Assembly (NCBI RefSeq): GCF_023887685.1
Contig: NZ_JAMWMR010000018.1
Span: forward strand, 1-64,000
Reading direction: 5' to 3'
DNA length: 64,000 nt
DNA from: Streptomyces macrolidinus
GTDB taxonomy: Bacteria > Actinomycetota > Actinomycetes > Streptomycetales > Streptomycetaceae
A program made the position numbers and the translations under genes. The stretch's first letter is position 1. Every line of letters begins with the position of its first letter. Below the pieces are notes generated by a model that was given only the letters and a program-made list of their open reading frames with translations, did not search any database and was not told the DNA's origin. Below, one piece after another: positions 1-8,539 of the stretch.

Positions 1-57
1 CAGACCCTAAGGTCGCAGGCGGCCAAGGAACGGACGGAACGGAAGAGGTCTCAGGGG

Positions 58-918
58 ATGCTCAGGCTGGGCAGGCGGGAATTCGGCGCGCACGAGCCGG
101 TGGTCATGGCGATCGTGAACCGGACCCCGGACTCCTTCTACGACCGGGGCGCCACGTTCCGCGACGAGCCCGCCCTCGCGCGCGTGGAGCAGGCGGTGGC
201 CGAGGGCGCCGCGATCATCGACATCGGCGGGGTCAAGGCCGGGCCGGGGGAAGAGGTGACGGCCGAGGAGGAGGCGCGGCGCACGGTCGGCTTCGTCGCC
301 GAGGTACGGCGCCGCTTCCCCGACGTCGTGATCAGCGTGGACACCTGGCGGCACGACGTCGGCGAGGCGGTCTGCGAGGCGGGCGCCGATCTGCTGAACG
401 ACGCCTGGGGCGGGGTCGATCCACGGCTCGCGGAGGTCGCGGCGCGCCACCGGGTGGGGCTGGTGTGCACCCACGCGGGCGGAGCGCAGCCGCGGACCCG
501 GCCGCACCGGGTGCGCTACGACGACGTCATGGCCGACATCCTGGACGTGACCGTGGGCCTGGCCGAGCGGGCGGTGGCGCTGGGCGTGCCGCGCGAGTCG
601 GTGCTGATCGACCCCGGCCACGACTTCGGCAAGAACACACGGCACAGCCTGGAGGCGACGCGACGGCTGGGCGAGATGGTCGCCACGGGGTGGCCGGTGC
701 TGGTGTCGCTGTCCAACAAGGACTTCGTCGGCGAGACGCTGGACAAGCCGGTCAAGGAGCGGCTGGTGGGGACGCTGGCGACGACGGCGGTGTCGGCCTG
801 GCTGGGAGCGCAGGTGTACCGGGTGCACGAGGTGGCCGAGACCCGGCAGGTCCTCGACATGGTGGCGTCGATCGCCGGGCATCGCCCACCGGCGGTGGCC
901 CGCCGGGGCCTGGCCTGA
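58..918 (+). CDS. folP2: Dihydropteroate synthase paralog FolP2
   Basis: This 286-residue TIM-barrel protein belongs to the pterin-binding (DHPS) family. The N-terminal MAIVNRTPDSFYD block and the SVDTWR and LIDPGHDFGKN segments are DHPS landmarks. The pterin/pABA loop that reads GGESTRPG in true FolP is GGVKAGPG here, the signature of mycobacterial FolP2 (Rv1207 type). From published work as I recall it, the M. leprae FolP2 lacks DHPS activity, so folate synthesis should not be assumed. ATG at 58 follows AGAGG. It converges on the LOG-family gene with only 26 nt between, in a neighbourhood (LOG, dapE) also conserved in mycobacteria. The family call is secure; the reaction is unknown. Confidence 0.9.
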   Translation: MLRLGRREFGAHEPVVMAIVNRTPDSFYDRGATFRDEPALARVEQAVAEGAAIIDIGGVKAGPGEEVTAEEEARRTVGFVAEVRRRFPDVVISVDTWRHDVGEAVCEAGADLLNDAWGGVDPRLAEVAARHRVGLVCTHAGGAQPRTRPHRVRYDDVMADILDVTVGLAERAVALGVPRESVLIDPGHDFGKNTRHSLEATRRLGEMVATGWPVLVSLSNKDFVGETLDKPVKERLVGTLATTAVSAWLGAQVYRVHEVAETRQVLDMVASIAGHRPPAVARRGLA

Positions 919-944
919 CACCCCGGCTCCCCCGCTTCCTGGCC

Positions 945-1703
945 TCAGCGCGCGGCCTCCTTCGACACCAGCGCCACCGCCTCCTCCACGTCGTCCGTCA
1001 CATGGAACAGGAGCAGGTCCTTCTCCGCGGCCTTGCCCTGGGCCACCATGGTGTTCTTGAGCCAGTCCACCAGGCCGCCCCAGTACGCGGTGCCGTAGAG
1101 GACGATCGGGAAGCGGGTCACCTTCTCGGTCTGGACGAGGGTCAGGGACTCGAAGAGTTCGTCCAGGGTGCCCATGCCGCCCGGCATGACCACGAAGCCC
1201 TGCGCGTACTTCACGAACATCATCTTGCGGACGAAGAAGTAGCGGAAGTTCAGTCCGACGTCGACGTACGGGTTCAGGCCGTGCTCGTAGGGCAGCTCGA
1301 TGCCGAGCCCGACCGAGACCCCCTTCGCCTCGCACGCGCCCTTGTTGGCCGCCTCCATCACCCCGGGGCCGCCGCCTGTGATCACCGCCCAGCCCGCCCG
1401 CGCCAGGCCGCGCCCGAGCCGTACGCCCGCCTCGTACTCCGGTGAGTCCACAGGCGTGCGCGAGGAGCCGAACACGCTGATGGCGGGCGGGAGTTCGGCC
1501 AGCGTGCCGAAGCCCTCGATGAACTCCGACTGGATGCGCAGGACACGCCAGGGGTCGGTGTGGACCCAGTCCGAGGGGCCGCCCGCGTCCAGCAGCCGCT
1601 GGTCCGTGGTGCTCGTCGTCACCTGGTCCCGCCTGCGCAGCACGGGACCGAGTCGCTGCTCGTCCGGTGGCACCTTCTTGCCCTCGGGGTTGCCGGTCGG
1701 CAT
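945..1703 (-). CDS. LOG-family protein (TIGR00730; cytokinin riboside 5'-monophosphate phosphoribohydrolase-like)
   Basis: This 252-residue protein has a Rossmann-like fold with the two LOG signatures: GGGPGVMEAANKGA about midway and PGGMGTLDELFE further on. The second contains the Arg/Glu-flanked loop that binds nucleoside monophosphate in the family. LOG enzymes cleave N6-modified AMP to the free base and ribose 5-phosphate. The physiological substrate in Streptomyces is not evident. The long frame extends to 1880, but ATG at 1703 is preceded by GGAGGGAG at good spacing and begins the conserved region, so that start is chosen. It lies 189 nt downstream of dapE on the same strand, and the same pairing occurs in M. 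tuberculosis (Rv1202/Rv1205). Confidence 0.88.
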   Translation of the reverse strand: MPTGNPEGKKVPPDEQRLGPVLRRRDQVTTSTTDQRLLDAGGPSDWVHTDPWRVLRIQSEFIEGFGTLAELPPAISVFGSSRTPVDSPEYEAGVRLGRGLARAGWAVITGGGPGVMEAANKGACEAKGVSVGLGIELPYEHGLNPYVDVGLNFRYFFVRKMMFVKYAQGFVVMPGGMGTLDELFESLTLVQTEKVTRFPIVLYGTAYWGGLVDWLKNTMVAQGKAAEKDLLLFHVTDDVEEAVALVSKEAAR

Positions 1704-1892
1704 GTGCGCTCCCTCCGCGTCGGGGTCTTCCCTGTTCAGGGCCGTCCCCCGCGCGGGCGGAGCCGGGAGTGGAGGGCGAAGCCGCGTTCCTGGGAGAAGG
1801 CCGTTCCACCCCAGCGTAGATCCGGGTGGGTCACGTGTGGGGGACCTCCGCCGGTCCGCCATGAACCGCCACGGTGACATCGAGGCGGTGGA

Positions 1893-2972
1893 TCAGGACG
1901 TCAGCCAGGCCGTCAGGCGCTCCTCGCCCGCGAGGATCTTCGCCGTGTCCACGCGTTCGTCCCGCTTGTGCGCCAAGTGGGGGTTGCCCGGACCGTAGTT
2001 GACGGCCGGAACGCCGAGCGCGCTGAAGCGGGAGACGTCGGTCCAGCCGTACTTGGGCTGCGGGGTGCCGCCGACCGCCGCCACGAAGGCCGCCGCGGCC
2101 GGGTGCGTGAGACCGGGCAGCGCGCCGCCGCTGTGGTCGGTCACCACGAACTCCTCGACCCCGCAGTCCGCGAAGACCTCGTGGACATGGGCGATCGCCT
2201 CCTGCTCGCTCCGGTCCGGCGCGTAGCGGAAGTTGACCGTGACCACACACTCGTCGGGGATCACGTTCCCGGCGACGCCGCCCGAGATGCCGACCGCGTT
2301 CAGCCCCTCCCGGTACTCCAGGCCGTCGATGACCGGGTACCGGGGCTCGTAGGCGGCCAGGCGGGCCAGGATCGGGGCCGCCGCGTGGATCGCGTTCGCG
2401 CCCATCCAGCTCCGTGCCGAGTGGGACCGCTCGCCCTTGGTCTTCAACTGCATGCGCAGGGTGCCCTGGCAGCCGCCCTCGACCTGGCCGTCGGAGGGCT
2501 CGAGGAGCACCGCGAAGTCGCCCTCCAGCCAGTCGGGGTGGGCCTCGGCCACATGCTTCAGACCGTTGAGGTGTGCGGCGACCTCCTCGTTGTCGTAGAA
2601 GACGAACGTGAGGTCGCGGTTGGGCTCGGGGACCGTCGCCGCGATACGGAGCTGGACCGCGACGCCCGCCTTCATGTCGCAGGTGCCGCAGCCCCACAGC
2701 ACACCGTCCGCCTCCAGCCGCGAGGGGACGTTGTCCGCGATCGGGACCGTGTCGATATGGCCGGCCAGGATGACGCGCTCCGCCCGCCCGAGGTGCGTAC
2801 GGGCCACGACGTTGTTGCCGTACCGGTCCACCGTCAGATGCGGCAGCGCGCGCAGCGCGGTCTCGATCGCGTCCGCGAGGGGCTTCTCGTTCCCGCTCTC
2901 GGAGGGGAAGTCGACGAGCCGGGCGGTGAGCCGCGCGGCGTCCAGCGTGAGGTCAAGGGGGGTGTCGGCCAT
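1893..2972 (-). CDS. dapE: Succinyl-diaminopimelate desuccinylase DapE
   Basis: This 359-residue M20 metallopeptidase-family enzyme hydrolyses N-succinyl-LL-diaminopimelate in the lysine/meso-DAP pathway, in the cytoplasm. Visible motifs are AGHIDTVP (metal-binding His and Asp), [11 protein letters not shown] (bridging Asp) and YDNEEV (catalytic Glu). A C-terminal [15 protein letters not shown] segment carries the last metal ligand. ATG at 2972 is chosen over the upstream frame limit at 3032 because [11 protein letters not shown] is the usual actinobacterial N-terminus. It shares the pathway with dapC at 4.9 kb but is not in one operon with it. It is divergent from the membrane protein at 3059, leaving an 86-nt shared promoter space. 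Confidence 0.95.
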   Translation of the reverse strand: MADTPLDLTLDAARLTARLVDFPSESGNEKPLADAIETALRALPHLTVDRYGNNVVARTHLGRAERVILAGHIDTVPIADNVPSRLEADGVLWGCGTCDMKAGVAVQLRIAATVPEPNRDLTFVFYDNEEVAAHLNGLKHVAEAHPDWLEGDFAVLLEPSDGQVEGGCQGTLRMQLKTKGERSHSARSWMGANAIHAAAPILARLAAYEPRYPVIDGLEYREGLNAVGISGGVAGNVIPDECVVTVNFRYAPDRSEQEAIAHVHEVFADCGVEEFVVTDHSGGALPGLTHPAAAAFVAAVGGTPQPKYGWTDVSRFSALGVPAVNYGPGNPHLAHKRDERVDTAKILAGEERLTAWLTS

Positions 2973-3058
2973 GTTGTCGACCCTAACGCGACCGGAGCGC
3001 CCGAGGCGTTTTCCACAGCCCCGGAAGGCCACTTGAGGCTCTCCAGTACCTTGTACGG

Positions 3059-4018
3059 GTGCCTGAGCCGTCCCCTTCTCCCCGTCGCCGCGGCCGTCTT
3101 CTGCGGAGCACCGCGGCCGTCATGGTCCTGTTCGCTGTCGTCGGCTATCTCGCCGTCCAGTACCTCACCGGTTCGAACGCGCCGAGATGCACGGTCGTTT
3201 CGGGACGAGGTGACAGGACGTCGTACGACTTCACACCGGAGCAGGCGGTCAACGCGGCGACGATCTCCGCGGTCGGCACCACCCGCGGCATGCCCGAGCG
3301 CGCGGTGACGATCGCGCTGGCGACGGCGCTCCAGGAGTCGGGCCTGCGTAACATCGAGCACGGCGACCGGGATTCGCTCGGTCTGTTCCAGCAGCGCCCC
3401 TCGCAGGGATGGGGCACCGAGCGGCAGATCATGGACCCGACGTACGCGGCGGGGAAGTTCTACGAGCACCTGGCCAAGGTGCCCGGCTACACGGAGTTGC
3501 CGCTGACGGTCGCCGCCCAGCGTGTGCAGCGCAGCGGCTTCCCCGAGGCGTACGCGAAGCACGAGCCGGACGCCACGCTGCTCGCCGCCGCGCTCACCGG
3601 CCACACGGCGGCCACGCTGACCTGCCAGGGCCGCCCGGCCCCCACCGCGACGGGCGGCTCGGACGCCGTACGGGCCGCGCTCGTACGGGACTTCGGGCGC
3701 GAGGTGCTGACGTCGGCCGGAGCGGAGGTGGGCGCCGAGCGGCCTTCGCCGTCCCCCACGGCCACGGCGAAGGGGACCACCGACACCGTGACGATCCCGG
3801 TGCCCCGGAAGACCACCACCTCGGGCACCGCCGACCAGCGGGGCTGGGAGCTGGCGCACTGGGCAGTGGCCAACTCCTCGTCGCTGCACATCTCGCGGGT
3901 CTCCTACGCGGGCCGGGTGTGGTCGCGCGGCGGGTACGCGGACCAGTGGCGTGAGACGGCCCATGTCTCGGACGCGAAGGCGTCGACCGGCCGGGTCCGT
4001 ATCGTCATAGGCGAGTAG
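3059..4018 (+). CDS. Membrane-anchored lysozyme/transglycosylase-like protein
   Basis: This 319-residue protein has an Arg-rich N-terminus and one transmembrane segment (about residues 16-36, [16 protein letters not shown]). An extracellular alpha-helical domain follows, containing ATALQESGL and [11 protein letters not shown] Glu in an ALQESG context followed by a GLFQ motif resembles the catalytic helix of lytic transglycosylases and goose-type lysozymes. Streptomyces homologs are often labelled heavy metal transporter, for which I see no support. A Thr/Pro linker near residues 225-255 precedes a C-terminal domain of unknown role. It starts at GTG with little Shine-Dalgarno and may be leaderless. 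Peptidoglycan cleavage is inferred from motif resemblance only. Confidence 0.75.
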   Translation: MPEPSPSPRRRGRLLRSTAAVMVLFAVVGYLAVQYLTGSNAPRCTVVSGRGDRTSYDFTPEQAVNAATISAVGTTRGMPERAVTIALATALQESGLRNIEHGDRDSLGLFQQRPSQGWGTERQIMDPTYAAGKFYEHLAKVPGYTELPLTVAAQRVQRSGFPEAYAKHEPDATLLAAALTGHTAATLTCQGRPAPTATGGSDAVRAALVRDFGREVLTSAGAEVGAERPSPSPTATAKGTTDTVTIPVPRKTTTSGTADQRGWELAHWAVANSSSLHISRVSYAGRVWSRGGYADQWRETAHVSDAKASTGRVRIVIGE

Positions 4019-4068
4019 CTCGACCGGCTCGGCCAGCAGTACGAGCCTTCCCTCCCCGGGGTTGTACA

Positions 4069-4096
4069 CGGCGCGCCTCGGTGACGAGGCGCGCCG
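4069..4096 (+). terminator. Rho-independent-type hairpin after the lysozyme-like gene
   Basis: A perfect 12-bp stem with a GTGA loop lies 50 nt after the stop codon at 4018. It has no U-tract, as is usual for Streptomyces terminators. Confidence 0.6.
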
Positions 4097-4183
4097 ACGT
4101 GCGTACCGCCCCTTCCGCAACGCCAAATCCCCTGGCGGCGAAGGGACTTGGGGATCTCGACGGTCGATTCGCGCGAGGATCGT

Positions 4184-4211
4184 TTGCCCGATTTCCTCCC
4201 CACCTGATAAT
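4184..4211 (+). promoter_or_regulatory. Candidate HrdB-type promoter for the small secreted protein
   Basis: TTGCCC (4184-4189) and GATAAT (4206-4211) are separated by 16 nt, close to the vegetative sigma consensus. Transcription would start near 4218 and give a leader of about 130 nt. Prediction by eye only. Confidence 0.4.
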
Positions 4212-4349
4212 GCGACGCATTGCCAACTCTTTGCGGCGGGCCACCGCAACCTTCGCGGGTCTCGAGCGGTAGTCACTGCGTCCGAGCCCGCGACGGCATC
4301 AGCGGGCACGGTCGGACACTTCACCGTTCTCTCCCGTCTAAGGAGCACC

Positions 4350-4766
4350 ATGTCCCTCCCCCTGACCCGTCGGATCGCCCGTGCCGCGCTGCTGATCGCG
4401 GCGGGAGCGGCACCCGTGGTCGGTGCGGCCGGCTCCGCCGGTGCGGCGACGACCGACCTTCCGGGCACCCAGAACCTCGGCGGGCTGACCAACCTCCAGG
4501 GCGCGCAGATCGGCAGCGTCGACGGCGCCGCCCAGAAGGTCGCCGGGGTCGCGGGCCACGTCGGCCACACCGCGGTCAAGAAGGCGACGCCGGTCGCGCA
4601 GAAGGCGGCGGGTCGACTCGTCGGGACCACGACGCCGGTCGCGCGGAAGGCGACCGGGGCCGCGACGGGACAGACCGGCGGTCTGCTCGGCGACACCGCG
4701 AAGAAGGCGACGGGCGGCCTGCCGACGCAGGGACTGCCGCTGCCGGGGCTGCCGCTGGGCGGCTGA
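4350..4766 (+). CDS. Small secreted Ala/Gly/Thr-rich protein
   Basis: This 138-residue protein has a clear Sec signal peptide: an Arg-containing n-region, an AALLIAAGAAPVVGAAG core, and an Ala-X-Ala site near residue 33. The mature part is low-complexity, with semi-repeated units of the form KKATPVAQKAAG / TTTPVARKATG and a Gly/Leu/Pro-rich tail. It is likely exported and disordered or wall-associated. It resembles short Streptomyces secreted proteins of unknown function (some mis-named ATP-binding protein), and no enzymatic motif is visible. ATG at 4350 is preceded by AAGGAG at ideal spacing, which settles the start within the longer frame. It is monocistronic, with its own promoter candidate and a strong hairpin downstream. 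Confidence 0.8.
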   Translation: MSLPLTRRIARAALLIAAGAAPVVGAAGSAGAATTDLPGTQNLGGLTNLQGAQIGSVDGAAQKVAGVAGHVGHTAVKKATPVAQKAAGRLVGTTTPVARKATGAATGQTGGLLGDTAKKATGGLPTQGLPLPGLPLGG

Positions 4767-4784
4767 GCCCGGGGCGCAAGGCCG

Positions 4785-4826
4785 ACGGCGGAGGGGCCGG
4801 GGAACGTTCCCCGGCCCCTCCGCCGT
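4785..4826. terminator. Perfect 42-bp palindrome, bidirectional terminator
   Basis: Two perfect 21-bp arms meet at GGAAC/GTTCC with no loop. The element lies between the 3' ends of the secreted protein (plus) and dapC (minus), so it can terminate both. Confidence 0.8.
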
Positions 4827-4856
4827 ATAGCCGCATAGCCGTATGCGTGCACAGCC

Positions 4857-5987
4857 TTACGCGCGGGACAGCCGCTCCACCGCCGCCGCCACGCGCTCGT
4901 CCGTCGCCGTCAGCGCCACGCGGACGAACCGCTCGCCCGCCGAGCCGTAGAAGTCGCCGGGGGCGACCAGGATGCCCAGGTCGGCGAGGTGGGCCACGGT
5001 GTCCCAGCAGGACTCCTCGCGCGTCGCCCACAGATACAGGCTCGCCTCGCTGTGCTCGATCCGGAAGCCGTGCCGCACGAGCGCGTCGCGCAGGGCCGTA
5101 CGACGGGCCGCGTACCGCGCGCGCTGCTGCGTGACGTGCGTGTCGTCGGCGAGTGCCGCCACCACCGCCGCCTGCGTCGGCGCCGACGTCATCATGCCGC
5201 CGTGCTTGCGGATCTCCAGCAGCGGGCCGAGGACGGCCGGGTCGCCCACGAGGAACGCCGCCCGGTAGCCCGCCAGGTTCGAGCGCTTGGACAGGGAGTG
5301 GACGGCGACGATGCCCTCGTACGAGCCGCCGCACACGTCGGGGTGCAGGACCGAGACGGGCTCGGCCTCCCAGCCCAGCTCGAAGTAGCACTCGTCGGAG
5401 AAGACCAGGACGCCGTGCTCGCGCGCCCAGGCCACGATCCGGGTCAGCTCCTCCTTGCCCAGCACCTTGCCCGTGGGGTTCGACGGGGAGTTGAGCCACA
5501 GGAGCTTCAGGCCCGTCGGGTCGAGGGCGGTCACATCGTCGTAGACCTCGTGCTCCGCGCGGGCCAGGCGGGCGCCGACCTCGTACGTCGGGTAGGCCAG
5601 GCGCGGGTAGGCGACCTTGTCGCCGGGGCCGAGGCCGAGCTGCGTCGGGAGCCAGGCGACGAGTTCCTTGGAGCCGACGATCGGCAGGACGTGGTGGTGG
5701 GTGAGGTCGCGGGCGCCGAGGCGGCGCTCCGCCCAGCCCGTGATCGCGTCGCGCAGCTCGGGCGTGCCCCAGACGGTCGGATAGCCCGGGGAGTCCGCGG
5801 CGGCGATCAGCGCCTTCTGGATCGACTCGGGGACCGGGTCGACCGGGGTGCCGACGGACAGGTCGACGATCCCGCCCGGATGCGCGGCGGCCGTCTTCTT
5901 GTACGGCTCCAGCTTGTCCCACGGGAACGCGGGCAGGCGGTCGCGCAGCGACGGCCGGGACGAGTGGGGATCTGAGACTGCGGACAC
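4857..5987 (-). CDS. dapC: Succinyldiaminopimelate transaminase DapC
   Basis: This 376-residue class I/II PLP aminotransferase makes N-succinyl-LL-DAP in lysine/DAP biosynthesis. Visible features are NSPSNPTGKV (Asn for the cofactor/substrate carboxylate), the SDECYFE block and HSLSKRSNLAGYR, where the Lys forms the PLP Schiff base. The C-terminal FVRVALTATDERV segment carries the substrate Arg. The N-terminal PAFPWDKLEPYK is typical of actinobacterial DapC. GTG at 5987 is the start that gives the normal family length. The gene lies 171 nt downstream of fdxA, and the ferredoxin-DapC pairing is common in actinobacteria. A terminator-like hairpin between the two makes cotranscription uncertain. 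Confidence 0.95.
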   Translation of the reverse strand: MSAVSDPHSSRPSLRDRLPAFPWDKLEPYKKTAAAHPGGIVDLSVGTPVDPVPESIQKALIAAADSPGYPTVWGTPELRDAITGWAERRLGARDLTHHHVLPIVGSKELVAWLPTQLGLGPGDKVAYPRLAYPTYEVGARLARAEHEVYDDVTALDPTGLKLLWLNSPSNPTGKVLGKEELTRIVAWAREHGVLVFSDECYFELGWEAEPVSVLHPDVCGGSYEGIVAVHSLSKRSNLAGYRAAFLVGDPAVLGPLLEIRKHGGMMTSAPTQAAVVAALADDTHVTQQRARYAARRTALRDALVRHGFRIEHSEASLYLWATREESCWDTVAHLADLGILVAPGDFYGSAGERFVRVALTATDERVAAAVERLSRA

Positions 5988-6040
5988 GGCGATCGGCTCA
6001 CTTTCTGCTACGACGACACCCGCAACGGGCGCCGTAAACG

Positions 6041-6084
6041 CCTCGGTCCCGTGCGGCGCGGGCGGGCGCCGTACGGGACCGAGG
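6041..6084 (-). terminator. Long hairpin downstream of fdxA
   Basis: A 19-bp stem with a single G-U pair and a 6-nt loop lies between the fdxA stop and the dapC start. It probably terminates fdxA transcripts. The direction is inferred from gene orientation. Confidence 0.6.
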
Positions 6085-6097
6085 CGATGAAGGTTCC

Positions 6098-6139
6098 CCC
6101 TGGTTCCTGTGGTTCCCGGTGGAAGCCGTGGAACCAGGG
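6098..6139 (-). terminator. Second hairpin directly after fdxA
   Basis: A 10-bp perfect stem (CCCTGGTTCC with GGAACCAGGG) encloses a 22-nt loop, about 20 nt after the fdxA stop codon. It may act with the longer hairpin at 6041. Confidence 0.45.
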
Positions 6140-6158
6140 AGAGGACGTACAGTGCCGC

Positions 6159-6479
6159 TTACTTGTTCATCGGGGGCAGCGCCGCGATGAAGGGGTGGTC
6201 ACGCTCGATCAGCCCCAGCTTGCTGGCGCCACCGGGCGAGCCGAGCTCGTCGAAGAACTCGACGTTCGCCTTGTAGTAGTCCTTCCACTCCTCGGGAGTG
6301 TCATCCTCGTAGAAGATCGCCTCGACCGGGCAGACCGGCTCACAGGCTCCACAGTCGACGCATTCGTCCGGGTGGATGTACAAGGACCGCTGGCCCTCGT
6401 AGATGCAGTCGACCGGGCACTCCTCGATGCACGCCTTGTCCTTGACGTCGACACAAGGCTCTGCGATGACGTAGGTCAC
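6159..6479 (-). CDS. fdxA: 7Fe (3Fe-4S/4Fe-4S) ferredoxin FdxA
   Basis: This 106-residue soluble ferredoxin has Cys9, Cys17, Cys21 and Cys25 in the first cluster region and Cys40, Cys43, Cys46 and Cys50 in the second (CVDCGACEPVCP). The spacing matches the actinobacterial FdxA family, which carries one [3Fe-4S] and one [4Fe-4S] cluster. It is a low-potential electron carrier in the cytoplasm; partners cannot be told from the sequence. GTG at 6479 is preceded by a perfect AGGAGG. It is divergent from the GNAT gene across a 140-nt promoter region. Confidence 0.95.
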   Translation of the reverse strand: MTYVIAEPCVDVKDKACIEECPVDCIYEGQRSLYIHPDECVDCGACEPVCPVEAIFYEDDTPEEWKDYYKANVEFFDELGSPGGASKLGLIERDHPFIAALPPMNK

Positions 6480-6619
6480 GCTGTCGTTCCTCCTCGGTAG
6501 GGCGCTGGCGGGCCTCCTCAGGCTCCGCCGCCTGGCGCGCGGGAGCGCGGCGTCGTCGATGCCCGCCCCTAGTATCTCCGTTCTTGGGCATGATCCGAAC
6601 AGGAGGGGTGAACTGACCT

Positions 6620-7639
6620 GTGGAAATATCTGCGGGCGGACGGCTCGAAGTCCGTATCACCGCCGCTGACGTGGGCAAACGCGTCTCCGTACGGTGTGTG
6701 ACCGAACAGGCCTCCGCGGGTGAGAAGTACACCGACACGGTCGGCGTGCTCACCTCATGGGGCGGCGGTGTGTTGATGATCACTCGCCGGGACGGGGAGA
6801 GCGTGCGGATCGCGGAGTCCTCGATGGTCGCGGGGAAGGTCGTGCCGGCCGCTCCCGCCCGCCGCAGGGGGCCCTCGGCCTCGTACGAGGAGCTGGCGCG
6901 GATCTCCGCCAGGGCCTGGCAGCCGGTGCTGCGGGAGCGGCTCGGCGACTGGGAGCTGCGTGCCGCCGCCGGATTCACGCGCCGCGCCAACTCGGTGCTG
7001 CCGCTGGGCGATCCCGGCCTGCCGCTGGACGAGGCGCTCGCGGCCGTACGGCGCTGGTACGCGGCCCTCGGCCTGCCCGCCTACGTGCAGCTCGCGACCG
7101 GCGCGGAGGGCACTCAGGAGCTGCTGTGCGCGGAGCTGGCGGCGCGCGGCTGGACGCGGGAGGTGACCGCCGAGCTGTGGACCGGCGCGCTGGCCCCCGT
7201 GGCGGACCGCGAGGCCGGTGGCGTACGGCTCACGCGCACGGTGGACGAGGAATGGCTCGCCCGCTACCAGCGCAAGGGGCTGAGCGAGGTCGCGCTGAAG
7301 GTGCTGGGCAGCGGGCCCTCGGTGTGGTTCGCGACCGTGCCGGGGGCGGCGGGCGCTCCCCCGGCGGCGATCGGGCGCTGTGTGGTGGACGGGCGGTGGG
7401 CCGGTTTCGCGGCCGTCGAGGTCGATCCCGCGCAGCGCCGCAGGGGGCTCGCCACGACCGTGATGGCGGCCCTGTCCCAGCGGGCCCTCGACGAGGGCGC
7501 CTCGGCGGCCTGGCTCCAGGTGGAGTCCGGCAGCGCGGCGGCGCGGAGCCTGTATACGGGGCTGGGCTTCGGGGCACACCATGCGTATCACCACTACCGG
7601 GAGCCCGAGGGTTCCCACGGCCCGAACACCGGTTCCTGA
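6620..7639 (+). CDS. GNAT-family N-acetyltransferase with N-terminal SH3-like domain
   Basis: This 339-residue protein has an N-terminal domain of about 75 residues with the pattern VGKRVSVRCV ... DTVGVLTSW ... ITRRDG. It resembles the small barrel domain found in Rv0428c-type acetyltransferases. A GNAT fold occupies about residues 210-325, and the acetyl-CoA pyrophosphate loop is VDPAQRRRGLATTVM (R/Q-x-x-G-x-A type). The LYTGLGF motif near the end is also typical. The substrate is unknown. GTG at 6620 is preceded by AGGAGGGG. A 7-bp hairpin (7627-7645) overlaps the stop codon, and the SirB1-type gene starts 24 nt later, so the two are probably cotranscribed. Confidence 0.85.
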   Translation: MEISAGGRLEVRITAADVGKRVSVRCVTEQASAGEKYTDTVGVLTSWGGGVLMITRRDGESVRIAESSMVAGKVVPAAPARRRGPSASYEELARISARAWQPVLRERLGDWELRAAAGFTRRANSVLPLGDPGLPLDEALAAVRRWYAALGLPAYVQLATGAEGTQELLCAELAARGWTREVTAELWTGALAPVADREAGGVRLTRTVDEEWLARYQRKGLSEVALKVLGSGPSVWFATVPGAAGAPPAAIGRCVVDGRWAGFAAVEVDPAQRRRGLATTVMAALSQRALDEGASAAWLQVESGSAAARSLYTGLGFGAHHAYHHYREPEGSHGPNTGS

Positions 7640-7663
7640 CCGGTGCTGTGAGAGGTTCCAGGC

Positions 7664-8515
7664 ATGCGCGCCCTCCGTCCCCCAGAGCCCGAGCGAGCCA
7701 CCGACATACGGCGGCGGTTCGCCGAGGAAGCACGCTCCGAGCGGCCCGATCTCGTGACGCTGTGCCTGCTGGTGGGCGCGGCGGCGGACGGGTCGCTGGA
7801 CGAGGCCGGGTTGGACGCCGCGCAGATCGAGTTGGACCGGCTGGCCGGGCAGTTGCCGTACGCGCCGGGCGGGCCGCGCGCCTGGGCCGCCGCGCTGGCC
7901 GACCTCCTCGGTGGGCGCTGCGGGTTCCACGGGGTGGCCGCGGACTACGGGCGCCTGGAGTCCTCGCTGCTGCACGAGGTGCTGCGGCGGCGGCGCGGGC
8001 TGCCGATCCTGCTGTCGGTGGTGTGGCTGGAGGTGGCCCGGCGGGCGGGTGCGCCGGTGTACGGGGTCGCCCTCCCCGGGCACTTCGTCGTCGGGTTCGG
8101 GCCGTTGGACGAGCAGGTGCTGGCCGACCCGTTCGACGGCGGCCGGGTGCTGACCGGCGGCGACGCCGAGCTGCTGGTCGCCGGGGCCACGGGGGCGCCG
8201 CTGGATGCGTCGATGCTCGACCCCGCCGATCCGCTCGATGTCGTCCTGCGGATCCTCAACAACATCCGCGCGTGGGCCGCCGCCCGGCCCGAGCGGTCGG
8301 ATGTCGCCTTGTGGGCGGTCGAGTTGTCGCTGCTGCTGCCGTCGCATCCGGCGCGGCTGCGGTACGAGCGGGGCCAACTCCTCGTGCAGTGCGGGGACTT
8401 CCTGGGTGGGGCGGCCGAACTCGACGCGTACGCCGAGCTGGTGTCCGCCGTGGACGCACCGGCGGCGGAGCGGGTGCGGGGGCAGGCGCGGGCGGCTCGG
8501 GCGCGGCTCAACTGA
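7664..8515 (+). CDS. SirB1-family protein with transglutaminase-like fold
   Basis: This 283-residue protein has the SirB1/transglutaminase-like core: LLHEVLRRRRGLPILLS, then VWLEVARRAG, then GVALPGHFVVGF. A C-terminal helical repeat region follows (RPERSDVALWAVELSLLL ... RLRYERGQLLVQ), resembling the tetratricopeptide-like tail of the family. The catalytic Cys of true transglutaminases is not evident at the expected helix, although the His in LPGHF is present. The role is therefore more likely structural or regulatory than cross-linking. ATG at 7664 lies 24 nt after the GNAT gene. It converges on the response regulator gene with 24 nt between the stops. Confidence 0.8.
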   Translation: MRALRPPEPERATDIRRRFAEEARSERPDLVTLCLLVGAAADGSLDEAGLDAAQIELDRLAGQLPYAPGGPRAWAAALADLLGGRCGFHGVAADYGRLESSLLHEVLRRRRGLPILLSVVWLEVARRAGAPVYGVALPGHFVVGFGPLDEQVLADPFDGGRVLTGGDAELLVAGATGAPLDASMLDPADPLDVVLRILNNIRAWAAARPERSDVALWAVELSLLLPSHPARLRYERGQLLVQCGDFLGGAAELDAYAELVSAVDAPAAERVRGQARAARARLN

Positions 8516-8539
8516 GCTGTTGTCCGGCCGACTCGGCGA

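Larger units (their letters stand above)
4019..4349. other. Intergenic region with terminator and candidate promoter
   Basis: This stretch of 331 nt holds no convincing gene. It contains the terminator hairpin of the upstream gene near its left end and a promoter-like -35/-10 pair near its middle, followed by a 5' leader of about 130 nt before the small secreted protein. ORFs across it lack ribosome sites. Confidence 0.6.

Noticed and set aside
7627-7645. Hairpin overlapping the GNAT stop codon as a terminator
   Set aside because: The stem is only 7 bp and the next gene starts 24 nt after the stop, so cotranscription is more likely.
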